Below, in pieces: positions 40,709 through 48,391 of a DNA stretch of 64,000 bases. How positions within the stretch are numbered: position 1 is the first letter of the stretch; every line of letters starts with the position of its first letter. Origin of the DNA: Bradyrhizobium sp. NP1 (GTDB taxonomy: Bacteria; Pseudomonadota; Alphaproteobacteria; Rhizobiales; Xanthobacteraceae). The stretch lies in the NCBI RefSeq assembly GCF_030378205.1, contig NZ_CP127385.1:1-64000 (forward strand), written 5' to 3'. Under the pieces are notes generated by a model that saw only the letters and a list, made by a program, of their open reading frames with translations, had not been told where the DNA came from and made no database searches. A program made the position numbers and the translations under genes.

Positions 40709-41278
40709 ATGTTCATCCAGACCGAAGCCACGCCCAACCCCGCGACCCTGAAGTTCATTCCGGGGCGCCTCGTGCTCGATGCCGGCACGATGGAATTTTC
40801 GACCCCCGAGGCGGCCGCCCGCTCCCCGCTCGCCGAACGGCTGTTTGCCGTGCCTGGCGTCACGGGCGTGTTCTACGGTTCCGACTTCATCACCGTGACC
40901 AAGGCCGACGGCGACTGGCAGCATTTGAAGCCCGCGATCCTCGGCGCGATCATGGAACATTACATGTCCGGCGCGCCGCTGCTCGCCGACGGCAGCACGG
41001 CCAGCGACGACGCAGCCGACGAGGCTGACGAGTTCTACAACGAGGCCGATACCGAGACGGTCGAGATGATCAAGGACCTGATCGAAACCCGGGTGCGGCC
41101 GGCGGTCGCCAATGACGGCGGCGACATCACTTTCCGCGGCTTCAAGGATGGTGTGGTCTATCTCAACATGAAGGGCGCCTGCTCGGGCTGCCCGTCGTCG
41201 ACCGCGACCTTGCAGCACGGCATCCAGAACCTGCTGCGGCATTTCGTGCCCGAGGTGGTCGAAGTCCGCCCGATGTGA
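40709..41278 (+). CDS. Fe-S scaffold/carrier protein NfuA (NifU-like)
   Basis: The 189-residue protein has an N-terminal Nfu domain (MFIQTEATPNPATLKFIPGR) and a C-terminal NifU domain with the cluster-binding CxxC, Cys158 and Cys161, in GACSGCPSSTATLQHGIQNL. This is the usual alphaproteobacterial and mitochondrial NFU1-type layout. It carries 4Fe-4S clusters to target enzymes such as MiaB and lipoate synthase. miaB lies a few kilobases downstream. GCCGGAGAAAACC precedes the ATG. Confidence 0.92.
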   Translation: MFIQTEATPNPATLKFIPGRLVLDAGTMEFSTPEAAARSPLAERLFAVPGVTGVFYGSDFITVTKADGDWQHLKPAILGAIMEHYMSGAPLLADGSTASDDAADEADEFYNEADTETVEMIKDLIETRVRPAVANDGGDITFRGFKDGVVYLNMKGACSGCPSSTATLQHGIQNLLRHFVPEVVEVRPM

Positions 41279-41285
41279 CCAGGAG

Positions 41286-41360
41286 AGGCGAATGGCGAAC
41301 AGCGGGCGGCGAATAGCGCTCCGCGCTGATCACCCACTCGCCATTCCCTATTCGCCATAC
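41286..41360. repeat. Small intergenic inverted repeat between nfuA and tsaB
   Basis: ATGGCGAA near 41292 pairs with TTCGCCAT near 41350, with further GAATAGCG / CGCCATTC-like similarity within. It fills most of the 90-bp gap. Related phrases (CATTCCCTATTCGCCAT) recur in rhizobial intergenic DNA by recall. Function unknown. Confidence 0.4.
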
Positions 41361-41368
41361 GCGTTGCC

Positions 41369-42061
41369 ATGCTGATTCTCGCCATCGATACGGCGCTCGA
41401 CGCCTGCGCGGCGGCGGTGCTCGACACCGATGAAAACCGCGTCATCGCGCAGGAGTCGCAACCGATGAAGCGCGGCCATGCCGAAGCGCTGATGCCGCTG
41501 ATCGGCCGCGTCATGCGTGAGGCCCGCCTGCCGTTTGCCGCGCTCGATCGCGTGGCGGCGACCACGGGGCCCGGCAGTTTCACGGGCTTGCGCGTCGGCC
41601 TTTCCGCGGCGCGCGGCATCGCGCTTGCGGCAGAGAAGCCCGTGGTCGGCGTGACCACGCTCTCCGCTTTTGCCGCGCCCGTCGTCAGCGAAAGCAACGA
41701 GCATCCGGTGATCGCCGCAATCGATGCGCGGCACGATCAGGTCTATTTCCAGGTCGTCAGCGGCAACGGCACCGCGCTGGTGGCGCCGCAGGTTGCACCG
41801 ATCAGCGAGGCACTGCTCGCCTGGCGGTTCGGCCCGCCGCATCTGGTCGGCAACGCGGCCAGGCTGCTCGCCGACCGCTGGCCCGAGCATGCAGCGGCGC
41901 CTTTCAAGGTCGACCCGCAGCCGGCGCCCGATATCGCCTGGGTGGCGTGGCTCGGCGCCGCGGTCAATCCGGAAACGGCGCCGGCGCGGCCCTATTATCT
42001 GCGCGCGCCCGACGCCAAGCCTTCGCAGGACGGCCATCCCGTGCAAACTGCCGCGTCATGA
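41369..42061 (+). CDS. tsaB: tRNA threonylcarbamoyladenosine biosynthesis protein TsaB
   Basis: TsaB is the dimerisation partner of TsaD in the complex that makes t6A37 in tRNAs reading ANN codons. The 230-residue protein has the N-terminal ASKHA fold with ILAIDTALDACAAAVLDTD and the typical TTGPGSFTGLRVGLSAARGI. The stop overlaps the rimI start (ATGATG), a frequent tsaB-rimI arrangement, indicating co-translation. Confidence 0.95.
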   Translation: MLILAIDTALDACAAAVLDTDENRVIAQESQPMKRGHAEALMPLIGRVMREARLPFAALDRVAATTGPGSFTGLRVGLSAARGIALAAEKPVVGVTTLSAFAAPVVSESNEHPVIAAIDARHDQVYFQVVSGNGTALVAPQVAPISEALLAWRFGPPHLVGNAARLLADRWPEHAAAPFKVDPQPAPDIAWVAWLGAAVNPETAPARPYYLRAPDAKPSQDGHPVQTAAS

Positions 42062-42543
42062 TGGCCTGGCTTTCGGCGTGGTGGAGCGGCGGCAAGCCGG
42101 CGGTCGAAACGGCGACCGCACGCGACGCGCCGAAGCTTGCGCAGCTTCACGCGGCCTCCTTCCATCGCGGCTGGGGCGAGGCTGAATTCGAAGGCATGAT
42201 GCGCGAGCGCAACACGCTCGTTCATCGCCTGCGCGCCGGGCGAAAGCTGATCGGCTTTGCGGTGTCGCGGATGGGCGCGGACGAAGCCGAAATCCTGTCG
42301 GTCGGGATCGATCCCGCCCATCGCGGCCGCGGCCTGTCGCGCGAGCTGTTGCTGACCCATCTGGGGCATCTGGCGGGTCGGGGGGTGCGCGCGGTATTTC
42401 TGGAAGTGGAGGAAAACAACCTCCCGGCGCGCAGGCTCTATGAACGGGCCGGATTTAGCGTGGTCGGCCGCCGCGAACGCTATTACCGGCAAGCCGGCGG
42501 GGAACAATTGAACGCGCTTCTGATGCGCCGGGACTTGTCGTAA
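42058..42543 (+). CDS. rimI: Ribosomal-protein-alanine N-acetyltransferase RimI
   Basis: RimI acetylates the N-terminal alanine of ribosomal protein S18. The 161-residue GNAT protein has the acetyl-CoA loop in ILSVGIDPAHRGRGLSRELL and the typical VFLEVEENNLPARRLYERAG followed by FSVVGRRERYY. The start overlaps the tsaB stop by 4 bp (ATGA); a second ATG follows at 42061. Position after tsaB and before fur fits the alphaproteobacterial order. Confidence 0.9.
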   Translation: MMAWLSAWWSGGKPAVETATARDAPKLAQLHAASFHRGWGEAEFEGMMRERNTLVHRLRAGRKLIGFAVSRMGADEAEILSVGIDPAHRGRGLSRELLLTHLGHLAGRGVRAVFLEVEENNLPARRLYERAGFSVVGRRERYYRQAGGEQLNALLMRRDLS

Positions 42544-42584
42544 ACTGGGGGAAATGACAAAACGCGCCGCAGCCAAAGGAACCC

Positions 42585-43037
42585 ATGACCGTCCTCAAAT
42601 CGCCGTCGGCTACGAAAGCTACCGCAATCGAGGCGCGCTGCGCCGCGACCGGCATGCGCATGACCGAGCAGCGTCGCGTGATCGCCCGCGTGCTGGCGGA
42701 GGCCATTGACCACCCCGACGTCGAGGAGCTGTACCGGCGCTGCGTCGCGGTCGACGACAAGATCTCGATCTCCACCGTCTATCGCACCGTCAAGCTGTTC
42801 GAAGACGCAGGCATCATCGAGCGGCATGATTTCCGCGAGGGCCGCGCGCGCTATGAGCAGATGCGCGACAGCCACCATGATCACCTGATCGACCTGCGCG
42901 ACGGCAAGGTGATCGAGTTCACGTCCGAAGAGATCGAGAAGCTGCAGGCGGAGATCGCGCGCAAGCTCGGCTACAAGCTGGTCGATCACCGGCTCGAGCT
43001 CTATTGCGTCCCGCTGGACGACAAGTCCCAAAGCTAA
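42585..43037 (+). CDS. fur: Fur-family metal-responsive regulator (Fur/Mur)
   Basis: The 150-residue protein has an N-terminal winged helix (about 20-90, RMTEQRRVIARVLAEA and ISISTVYRTVKLFEDAGIIE) and a C-terminal dimerisation/metal domain with RDSHHDHLIDLRDGKVIEF. In Bradyrhizobium and related genera the Fur orthologue can respond to manganese (Mur) as well as iron, so the metal is not assigned. It lacks the C-terminal Cys pairs of zinc-bound Fur. The TAA stop lies at the edge of a repeat array: where other modules read CTAG, this boundary reads CTAA. Confidence 0.9.
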   Translation: MTVLKSPSATKATAIEARCAATGMRMTEQRRVIARVLAEAIDHPDVEELYRRCVAVDDKISISTVYRTVKLFEDAGIIERHDFREGRARYEQMRDSHHDHLIDLRDGKVIEFTSEEIEKLQAEIARKLGYKLVDHRLELYCVPLDDKSQS

Positions 43038-43201
43038 TGGTCCGATTCCAATACTCGCATCCCGTTGCGGCAGGCGCTTTTTGCGAATGTTGGGATCAAA
43101 GCACCACGAGCAAAATATTGTTTCTAGTGGAGCTTGGGATTTGACGTTCGCATCAACCACTCGCGGCGAGGGGAAGGCGAACGTCAAATCCGCTCCACTA
43201 G
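43034..43201. repeat. Two-hairpin repeat module, copy 1 (fur-HAD locus)
   Basis: The first of three tandem modules. It starts CTAATGGTCCGATTCC inside the fur stop codon and ends CTCCACTAG. Hairpin A has arms around GGTCCGATTCC and GTTGGGATC, with some mismatches (ATACTCGC against GCGAATGT). Hairpin B has arms CTAGTGGAGC / GCTCCACTAG and GGATTTGACGTTCGC / GCGAACGTCAAATCC. The spacing to the next copy is 164 bp. Confidence 0.92.
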
Positions 43202-43365
43202 TGGTCCGATTCCAATACTCGCATCCCGTTGCGGCAGGCGCTTTTTGCGAATGTTGGGATCAAAGCACCACGAGCAAAATATTGTTTCTAGTGGAGCTTG
43301 GGATTTGACGTTCGCATCAACGACTCGCGGCGAGGGGAAGGCGAACGTCAAATCCGCTCCACTAG
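43198..43365. repeat. Two-hairpin repeat module, copy 2 (fur-HAD locus)
   Basis: A nearly identical direct copy of 43034-43201, sharing CTAG at the junction, where CCACTAGTGG forms a 10-bp palindrome. It has the same ATACTCGC arm variant as copy 1. Confidence 0.92.
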
Positions 43366-43529
43366 TGGTCCGATTCCAACATTCGCATCCCGTTGCGGCA
43401 GGCGCTTTTTGCGAATGTTGGGATCAAAGCACCACGAGCAAAATATTGTTTCTAGTGGAGCTTGGGATTTGACGTTCGCATCAACGACTCGCGACGAGGG
43501 GAAGGCGAACGTCAAATCCGCTCCACTAG
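43362..43529. repeat. Two-hairpin repeat module, copy 3 (fur-HAD locus)
   Basis: The third tandem copy. Its A arm reads CCAACATTCGCA and pairs exactly with TGCGAATGTTGG. It ends CCACTAG directly against codons of the HAD gene. Confidence 0.92.
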
Positions 43530-44203
43530 TCGATCTCGTCATCTTCGATTGCGACGGCGTGCTCGTCGACAGCGAGGTCATCTCCTGCCGCGCGCATGCG
43601 CAGGTGCTGAGCCGCAACGGTTACCCGATCACGCCGGAGCAGGTGTTTGCCCGTTTCCTCGGCCGTTCCGCGCGGCAGGCGACGCTCGAAATCGAGGCCG
43701 AGATCGGCCGCAGGCTGCCCGAGGATTTCCATCAGCAATTGCGCGGCGAGCTATACGGATTGTTCGAGGCCGACCTCAAGGCCATCCCGCACATCCATGA
43801 TGCGCTCGACGCCATCGTGCTGCCGGTCTGCGTGGCCTCGAGCGGCTCGCACCGACGCATGCGCATCAGCCTCGGCGCGACCAGGCTGTTCGACCGCTTC
43901 GCACCCAACATCTTCTCGGCCTCGGAGGTTGAGAATGGCAAGCCGGCACCGGATCTGTTCCTGTTTGCGGCGAGCCGGATGCAGGCGCGGGCCGACCGTT
44001 GCCTCGTGATCGAGGACAGTGTCGCCGGGATTGCCGCGGCGCGCGCGGCCGGCATGAGGGTGCTGGGATTTTGCGGCGGCAGCCACTGCGAGCCGGGCTA
44101 TGATGAGGCGCTGCGGGCGGCCGGCGCTTTCCTGACCTTTGATGACATGCGGCAATTGCCCGCGCTGATTGCGCAGGCCCGCGCCCAGATGGCAGCCGAA
44201 TGA
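43415..44203 (+). CDS. HAD-superfamily phosphatase (beta-phosphoglucomutase/CbbY-like), start replaced by repeat
   Basis: The HAD hydrolase proper begins at about 43531 with VDLVIFDCDGVLVDSEVISC, the first catalytic motif. Further motifs are VASSGSHRRM, GKPAPDLFLFAA and CLVIEDSVAGIAAARAAGM, all intact, so the enzyme should be active if translated. No start codon lies next to the first motif: the repeat array ends exactly there. The nearest in-frame ATG (43415) lies inside repeat copy 3 and adds a tail of about 39 unrelated residues; an in-frame TTG lies closer. The native start was probably lost when the repeat arrived. The substrate is likely a sugar phosphate or phosphoglycolate. Confidence 0.75.
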   Translation: MLGSKHHEQNIVSSGAWDLTFASTTRDEGKANVKSAPLVDLVIFDCDGVLVDSEVISCRAHAQVLSRNGYPITPEQVFARFLGRSARQATLEIEAEIGRRLPEDFHQQLRGELYGLFEADLKAIPHIHDALDAIVLPVCVASSGSHRRMRISLGATRLFDRFAPNIFSASEVENGKPAPDLFLFAASRMQARADRCLVIEDSVAGIAAARAAGMRVLGFCGGSHCEPGYDEALRAAGAFLTFDDMRQLPALIAQARAQMAAE

Positions 44204-44275
44204 CAGCCCGCCGCGCTGGATTTTCGCCTCACTAACCTATATTTGAGCAGCGTTTCACTCACCAAACCGAGTTCC

Positions 44276-45667
44276 ATGACGGCGCCGCGCAAGCTGCACA
44301 TCAAGTCCTATGGCTGCCAGATGAATGTCTACGATGCGCAGCGCATGGTGGATACGCTGGCGGCCGAGGGCTTTGTCGAAACGGCCAGCGCCGATGATGC
44401 CGATCTCGTCATCCTCAACACCTGCCACATTCGCGAAAAGGCGTCCGAAAAAGTCTATTCCGAATTGGGGCGGCTGCGCCAAGCCAAGGATGACGCCGCG
44501 CGAGATGGCCGCGCGATGACCATCGCGGTCGCCGGCTGCGTCGCACAGGCCGAGGGCGAGGAGATCGTGCGGCGCGCGCCGGTCGTCGATGTCGTGGTCG
44601 GCCCGCAGAGCTACCATCATCTGCCGCAGCTGCTCGCGCGCGCCAGGACCGACGGCGTTGCGATCGAGACGGAATTCCCGGCCGAGGACAAGTTCGGCGT
44701 GCTGCCGCAGCCGAAGCCCGAAGCGATCCGCGCGCGCGGCATTTCCGCGTTCGTCACGGTGCAGGAAGGCTGCGACAAGTTCTGCACCTTCTGCGTCGTG
44801 CCGTATACACGCGGCGCCGAAAGCTCGCGGCCGGTCGGCAAGGTCATCGACGACGTGACGCGGCTCGCCGATCACGGCGTGCGCGAGATCACGCTGATCG
44901 GCCAGAACGTCAACGCCTATCACGGCGAAGGGCCGGACGGGCGAAGCTGGCCGCTCGGCCGGCTGCTCGAGCGCCTGGCCAGCATTCCCGGCATCATGCG
45001 CCTGCGCTATTCGACCAGCCATCCGCGCGACGTCGATGACAGCCTGATCGAGGCGCATCGCGATATTCCCGCCGTCATGCCCTTCGTGCACCTGCCGGTG
45101 CAATCCGGCTCCGACCGGATACTTGCCGCGATGAACCGCAGGCATACCGCGGCCGATTATTGCGCCGTCGTCGACCGATTCCGCGCCGTGCGCCAAGATA
45201 TTGCATTTTCATCGGATTTTATCGTCGGCTTCCCCGGCGAGACGGGGGAAGATTTTTGCGCCACTCTCGCGCTTGTCACGCAAATCGGATACGCTGGCGC
45301 CTATTCGTTCAAGTATTCGCCGCGGCCGGGAACCCCCGCGGCGGAGATGCGGGAGATGGTGTCAGCAGCCGAGATGGACGAACGATTGGCGCGGCTTCAG
45401 GAATTGATCGACAGCCAGCAATCGGCCTTCAACACGGCTGCGATCGGCAAGACTGTCGACGTGCTGTTCGAGCGTGGTGGCCGCTATGACGGCCAGATTG
45501 TCGGACGCACCGCCTACCTTCAGCCTGCGCATGTCATGGCGCCGAACGACATCATCGGGCAGGTCATACCGGTGAAAATCGACAGCCTCGAACGCTACAG
45601 CCTGCTCGGCGAGCTTGCGGCGCCTGTGTCCCGGCCAGCCCAGTCCCCTGTGACCATTGGAGCCTGA
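44276..45667 (+). CDS. miaB: tRNA-2-methylthio-N6-dimethylallyladenosine synthase MiaB
   Basis: MiaB is a radical-SAM methylthiotransferase that adds a methylthio group to i6A37 in tRNA. The 463-residue protein has the N-terminal UPF0004 domain with three cluster Cys (YGCQMN, NTCHIR, AGCVAQ), the radical-SAM CxxxCxxC at Cys166, Cys170 and Cys173 ([10 protein letters not shown]), and a C-terminal TRAM domain. I use the ATG at 44276 ([13 protein letters not shown]) over an upstream TTG. It heads the cluster miaB-phoH-ybeY-corC-lnt. Confidence 0.96.
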   Translation: MTAPRKLHIKSYGCQMNVYDAQRMVDTLAAEGFVETASADDADLVILNTCHIREKASEKVYSELGRLRQAKDDAARDGRAMTIAVAGCVAQAEGEEIVRRAPVVDVVVGPQSYHHLPQLLARARTDGVAIETEFPAEDKFGVLPQPKPEAIRARGISAFVTVQEGCDKFCTFCVVPYTRGAESSRPVGKVIDDVTRLADHGVREITLIGQNVNAYHGEGPDGRSWPLGRLLERLASIPGIMRLRYSTSHPRDVDDSLIEAHRDIPAVMPFVHLPVQSGSDRILAAMNRRHTAADYCAVVDRFRAVRQDIAFSSDFIVGFPGETGEDFCATLALVTQIGYAGAYSFKYSPRPGTPAAEMREMVSAAEMDERLARLQELIDSQQSAFNTAAIGKTVDVLFERGGRYDGQIVGRTAYLQPAHVMAPNDIIGQVIPVKIDSLERYSLLGELAAPVSRPAQSPVTIGA

Positions 45668-45672
45668 AACCC

Positions 45673-46725
45673 TTGCCAAAAAGCGCATCGGATTCACCCT
45701 CACTCGCTCCCAACCGCAAATTCGACCGCGACATGCAACTTCCGCCCGAGACGCAGGTCGTCATCGACTTCGACGACAACCGCGCCGCCTCCGCCCTCGT
45801 CGGCCCTTACGGGCAGAACTTGGCGCTGATCGAGCGCCGACTCGGCGTGGTCGTGGATTCCCGCGGCAATCACATCACCATCGCCGGCTCACGCGACGGC
45901 TGCGACGCTGCGCGGCGTGTGCTGGAGGCGCTCTACGCGCAGGCCGTGCAGGGACATGACCTCGACCAGGGCGAGGTCGAAGGCGCGATCCGCGCCGTGA
46001 TCGCGCAGGGCTCGCTGTTCGAGTTCGACGCCAAGGCGGCGAAATCGGCGTTCGAGATCATCAACCTGCGCAAGCGTCCGGTGCGGGCGCGTACCGCCGC
46101 GCAGGACTCCTACGTCCGCGCGCTCAAGCGGCATGAGCTGGTGTTCGGCGTCGGGCCGGCCGGCACCGGCAAGACCTGGCTCGCGGTCGCCCATGCCGCG
46201 CAACTGTTCGAGCGCAAGGAAGTCGACCGCATCATCCTGTCGCGGCCGGCGGTGGAAGCCGGCGAGCGGCTCGGCTTTCTGCCGGGTGACCTGCGCGAGA
46301 AGGTCGATCCCTATTTGCGGCCGATCTACGACGCGCTCTACGATCTGATGGACGCCCGCATCGTCGAGCGCGCGCTGCAGACCGGCGAGATCGAAATCGC
46401 GCCGCTCGCCTTCATGCGCGGGCGCACCCTGACCAACGCCGTGATCATCCTGGACGAGGCGCAGAACACGACGTCGATGCAGATGAAGATGTTCCTGACT
46501 CGCCTGGGCGAGAACAGCCGGATGATCGTCACCGGCGATCCCTCGCAGGTCGACCTGCCGCACGGCCAGACCTCGGGACTTGCCGAAGCGACCCGGCTGC
46601 TCGACGGTGTCGACGGCATCGCTCAGGTCAGGTTCACGGCCGAGGACGTGATCCGTCACGAGTTGGTGGCGCGAATCGTCGCCGCCTACGAGCGATCGCC
46701 TTCCCCAAGCAGGCCGCAAGGCTAG
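45673..46725 (+). CDS. ybeZ: PhoH-like ATPase (YbeZ)
   Basis: The 350-residue protein is a PhoH-family NTPase thought to act with YbeY in rRNA processing or RNA metabolism. An N-terminal KH-like region (VGPYGQNLALIERRLGVVVD) precedes the PhoH domain with Walker A GPAGTGKT at 161-168 and Walker B ILDEAQNTTSMQMKMFLTRL. The start is a TTG at 45673, five bases after miaB; an ATG at 45736 is the alternative and would remove 21 residues. Position before ybeY fits the function. Confidence 0.93.
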   Translation: MPKSASDSPSLAPNRKFDRDMQLPPETQVVIDFDDNRAASALVGPYGQNLALIERRLGVVVDSRGNHITIAGSRDGCDAARRVLEALYAQAVQGHDLDQGEVEGAIRAVIAQGSLFEFDAKAAKSAFEIINLRKRPVRARTAAQDSYVRALKRHELVFGVGPAGTGKTWLAVAHAAQLFERKEVDRIILSRPAVEAGERLGFLPGDLREKVDPYLRPIYDALYDLMDARIVERALQTGEIEIAPLAFMRGRTLTNAVIILDEAQNTTSMQMKMFLTRLGENSRMIVTGDPSQVDLPHGQTSGLAEATRLLDGVDGIAQVRFTAEDVIRHELVARIVAAYERSPSPSRPQG

Positions 46726-46767
46726 GTAACGGGCCGGAGCCGTTCCGGCCGAAGAAAATTCCGCACG

Positions 46768-47271
46768 ATGCCCCATGCTGTTCTTCCCATGACTGAGGTG
46801 ATGGTCGCCGCCGATTGCTGGCGGGCGGAGCCTGAGGCCGAAGCGGTGATCCAGCGTGCGATCGCGGCGGCGGCCGAAACCATCGAGGAAGAGGTCGCGG
46901 ACGCCGAGCTTGCGGTCATGCTGACCGACGATGCCGGCATTCGCACGCTCAACGCCAACTGGCGCGGCATCGACAAGCCGACCAACGTGCTGTCGTTTCC
47001 GGCGCTGCAGCCGGAACACGCCGGCGGTCCCGACGACGCGCCGCGCATGCTCGGCGACATCGCGATCGCCTACGAGACCCTGCGGCGGGAAGCCGATACG
47101 GAAGGCAAGCCGTTCGATCATCATTTGAGCCACCTTGCCGTCCACGGCTTCCTGCACCTGATCGGCTACGATCACGAGACCGATAACGAGGCGGAAGTGA
47201 TGGAGGCGCTGGAGCAGGAGATCCTGGCGCAGCTCGGCATTCCCGATCCCTATGCGGAGCGGATGAACTGA
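46768..47271 (+). CDS. ybeY: Endoribonuclease / rRNA maturation factor YbeY
   Basis: YbeY is a zinc-dependent enzyme needed for 16S rRNA 3' maturation and ribosome quality control. The 167-residue protein has the metal motif HxxxHxxxxxH in HLAVHGFLHLIGYDHETDNE and the preceding LSFPALQPEHAGG and MLGDIAIAYET segments. The ATG at 46768 is used; ATGs at 46789 and 46801 are possible. It ends one base before corC. Confidence 0.95.
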   Translation: MPHAVLPMTEVMVAADCWRAEPEAEAVIQRAIAAAAETIEEEVADAELAVMLTDDAGIRTLNANWRGIDKPTNVLSFPALQPEHAGGPDDAPRMLGDIAIAYETLRREADTEGKPFDHHLSHLAVHGFLHLIGYDHETDNEAEVMEALEQEILAQLGIPDPYAERMN

Positions 47272-47272
47272 A

Positions 47273-48391
47273 ATGCCTGACTCCGACCCGATCCACGACA
47301 ATCCCCGCAACACGCGCAACCTGCCCGCGGTGGTCGAGCCCGGCGCGGTCGCGCGCCCGGGCGCGGAAGGCTGGCTGAGCCGCGCGATCCGCTCCCTGTT
47401 CGGATGGAAGCCGGGATCGGTGCGCGACGATTTGCAGGTCGTGCTCGACGCCTCGACGCCCGACGACGCGGGCTTTACCGCGGTCGAGCGCACCATGCTG
47501 CGCAACATCCTCAGCCTGCATGAGCGGCGCATCGCCGATGTCATGGTGCATCGCGCCGACATCGTCGCGGTCAAGCGCGACATTCCCCTCGGCGAGTTGA
47601 TGGACCGCTTCGAAAGCGCCGGTCATTCGCGCCTCGTCGTGTTCAACGAAACGCTCGACGACCCCGAGGGCATCGTTCACATCCGCGACCTGCTCGCCTT
47701 CATGACCGCGAAGGCGCGCGTGCCGGAGACGACCAAGGCGCGGCGCAAGAAGCCGTTCCCCGCCGGCCTCGACCTGCGCGCCGTCGACCTTTCGATGCCG
47801 CTGTCCGAAGCCAACATCATCCGCAAGCTGCTCTACGTGCCGCCATCGATGCGCGCGATCGATCTGCTTGCGCAGATGCAGGCCACGCGCATTCACCTGG
47901 CGCTGGTGGTGGACGAATATGGCGGCAGCGACGGGCTGGTCTCGCTCGAGGATATCGTCGAGCAGATCGTCGGCGAGATCGACGACGAGCATGACAACGA
48001 CGAGCCGCCCGCGATCGTGCGGCAGCCCGACAATTCATTCATCGCCGACGCCCGCGCCAGCCTCGACGACGTCCGCGCCGTGATCGGCCAGGACTTCGTC
48101 ACCGGAGAGGCCGGCGAGGAGGTCGAAACGCTCGGCGGCTATCTCGTCAGCCATGTCGGGCGCGTGCCGGTGCGCGGCGAGGTGATTTCCGGCCCCGCCA
48201 ATTACGAGGTCGAAGTGCTCGACGCCGACCCGCGGCGGGTGAAACGCCTGCGCATCGCCACGCGCAAGGAGCGACAGCCGCCGCGCACGCAGCGCGAGAG
48301 CCGCCGCCGCGAGGCGCCGCAGGACCCGGGCCAGACGCAGACCGGCGACCATTCCGGCCCGCCGCCCAACGACGGGACCGGCACACCGTGA
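47273..48391 (+). CDS. corC: CBS-domain protein, CorC/HlyC (TlyC) type
   Basis: The 372-residue protein has two CBS domains (about 90-210, RIADVMVHRADIVAVKRDI and SMRAIDLLAQMQATRIHLAL) and the C-terminal CorC/HlyC domain (GGYLVSHVGRVPVRGEVI). It lacks the N-terminal DUF21 membrane domain, as in E. coli CorC. It is linked to Mg/Co homeostasis in some bacteria and often sits next to lnt. The C-terminal 40 residues are a charged, low-complexity tail. Its stop overlaps the GTG start of lnt. Confidence 0.92.
   Translation: MPDSDPIHDNPRNTRNLPAVVEPGAVARPGAEGWLSRAIRSLFGWKPGSVRDDLQVVLDASTPDDAGFTAVERTMLRNILSLHERRIADVMVHRADIVAVKRDIPLGELMDRFESAGHSRLVVFNETLDDPEGIVHIRDLLAFMTAKARVPETTKARRKKPFPAGLDLRAVDLSMPLSEANIIRKLLYVPPSMRAIDLLAQMQATRIHLALVVDEYGGSDGLVSLEDIVEQIVGEIDDEHDNDEPPAIVRQPDNSFIADARASLDDVRAVIGQDFVTGEAGEEVETLGGYLVSHVGRVPVRGEVISGPANYEVEVLDADPRRVKRLRIATRKERQPPRTQRESRRREAPQDPGQTQTGDHSGPPPNDGTGTP

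Noticed and set aside
43081..43530. Series of similar reading frames starting MLGSKHHEQN and MGFDVRINHS in the fur-HAD repeat array
   Set aside because: They are the same repeat read in successive frames because the 164-bp period is not a multiple of three. They have no ribosome binding sites and no domain features.
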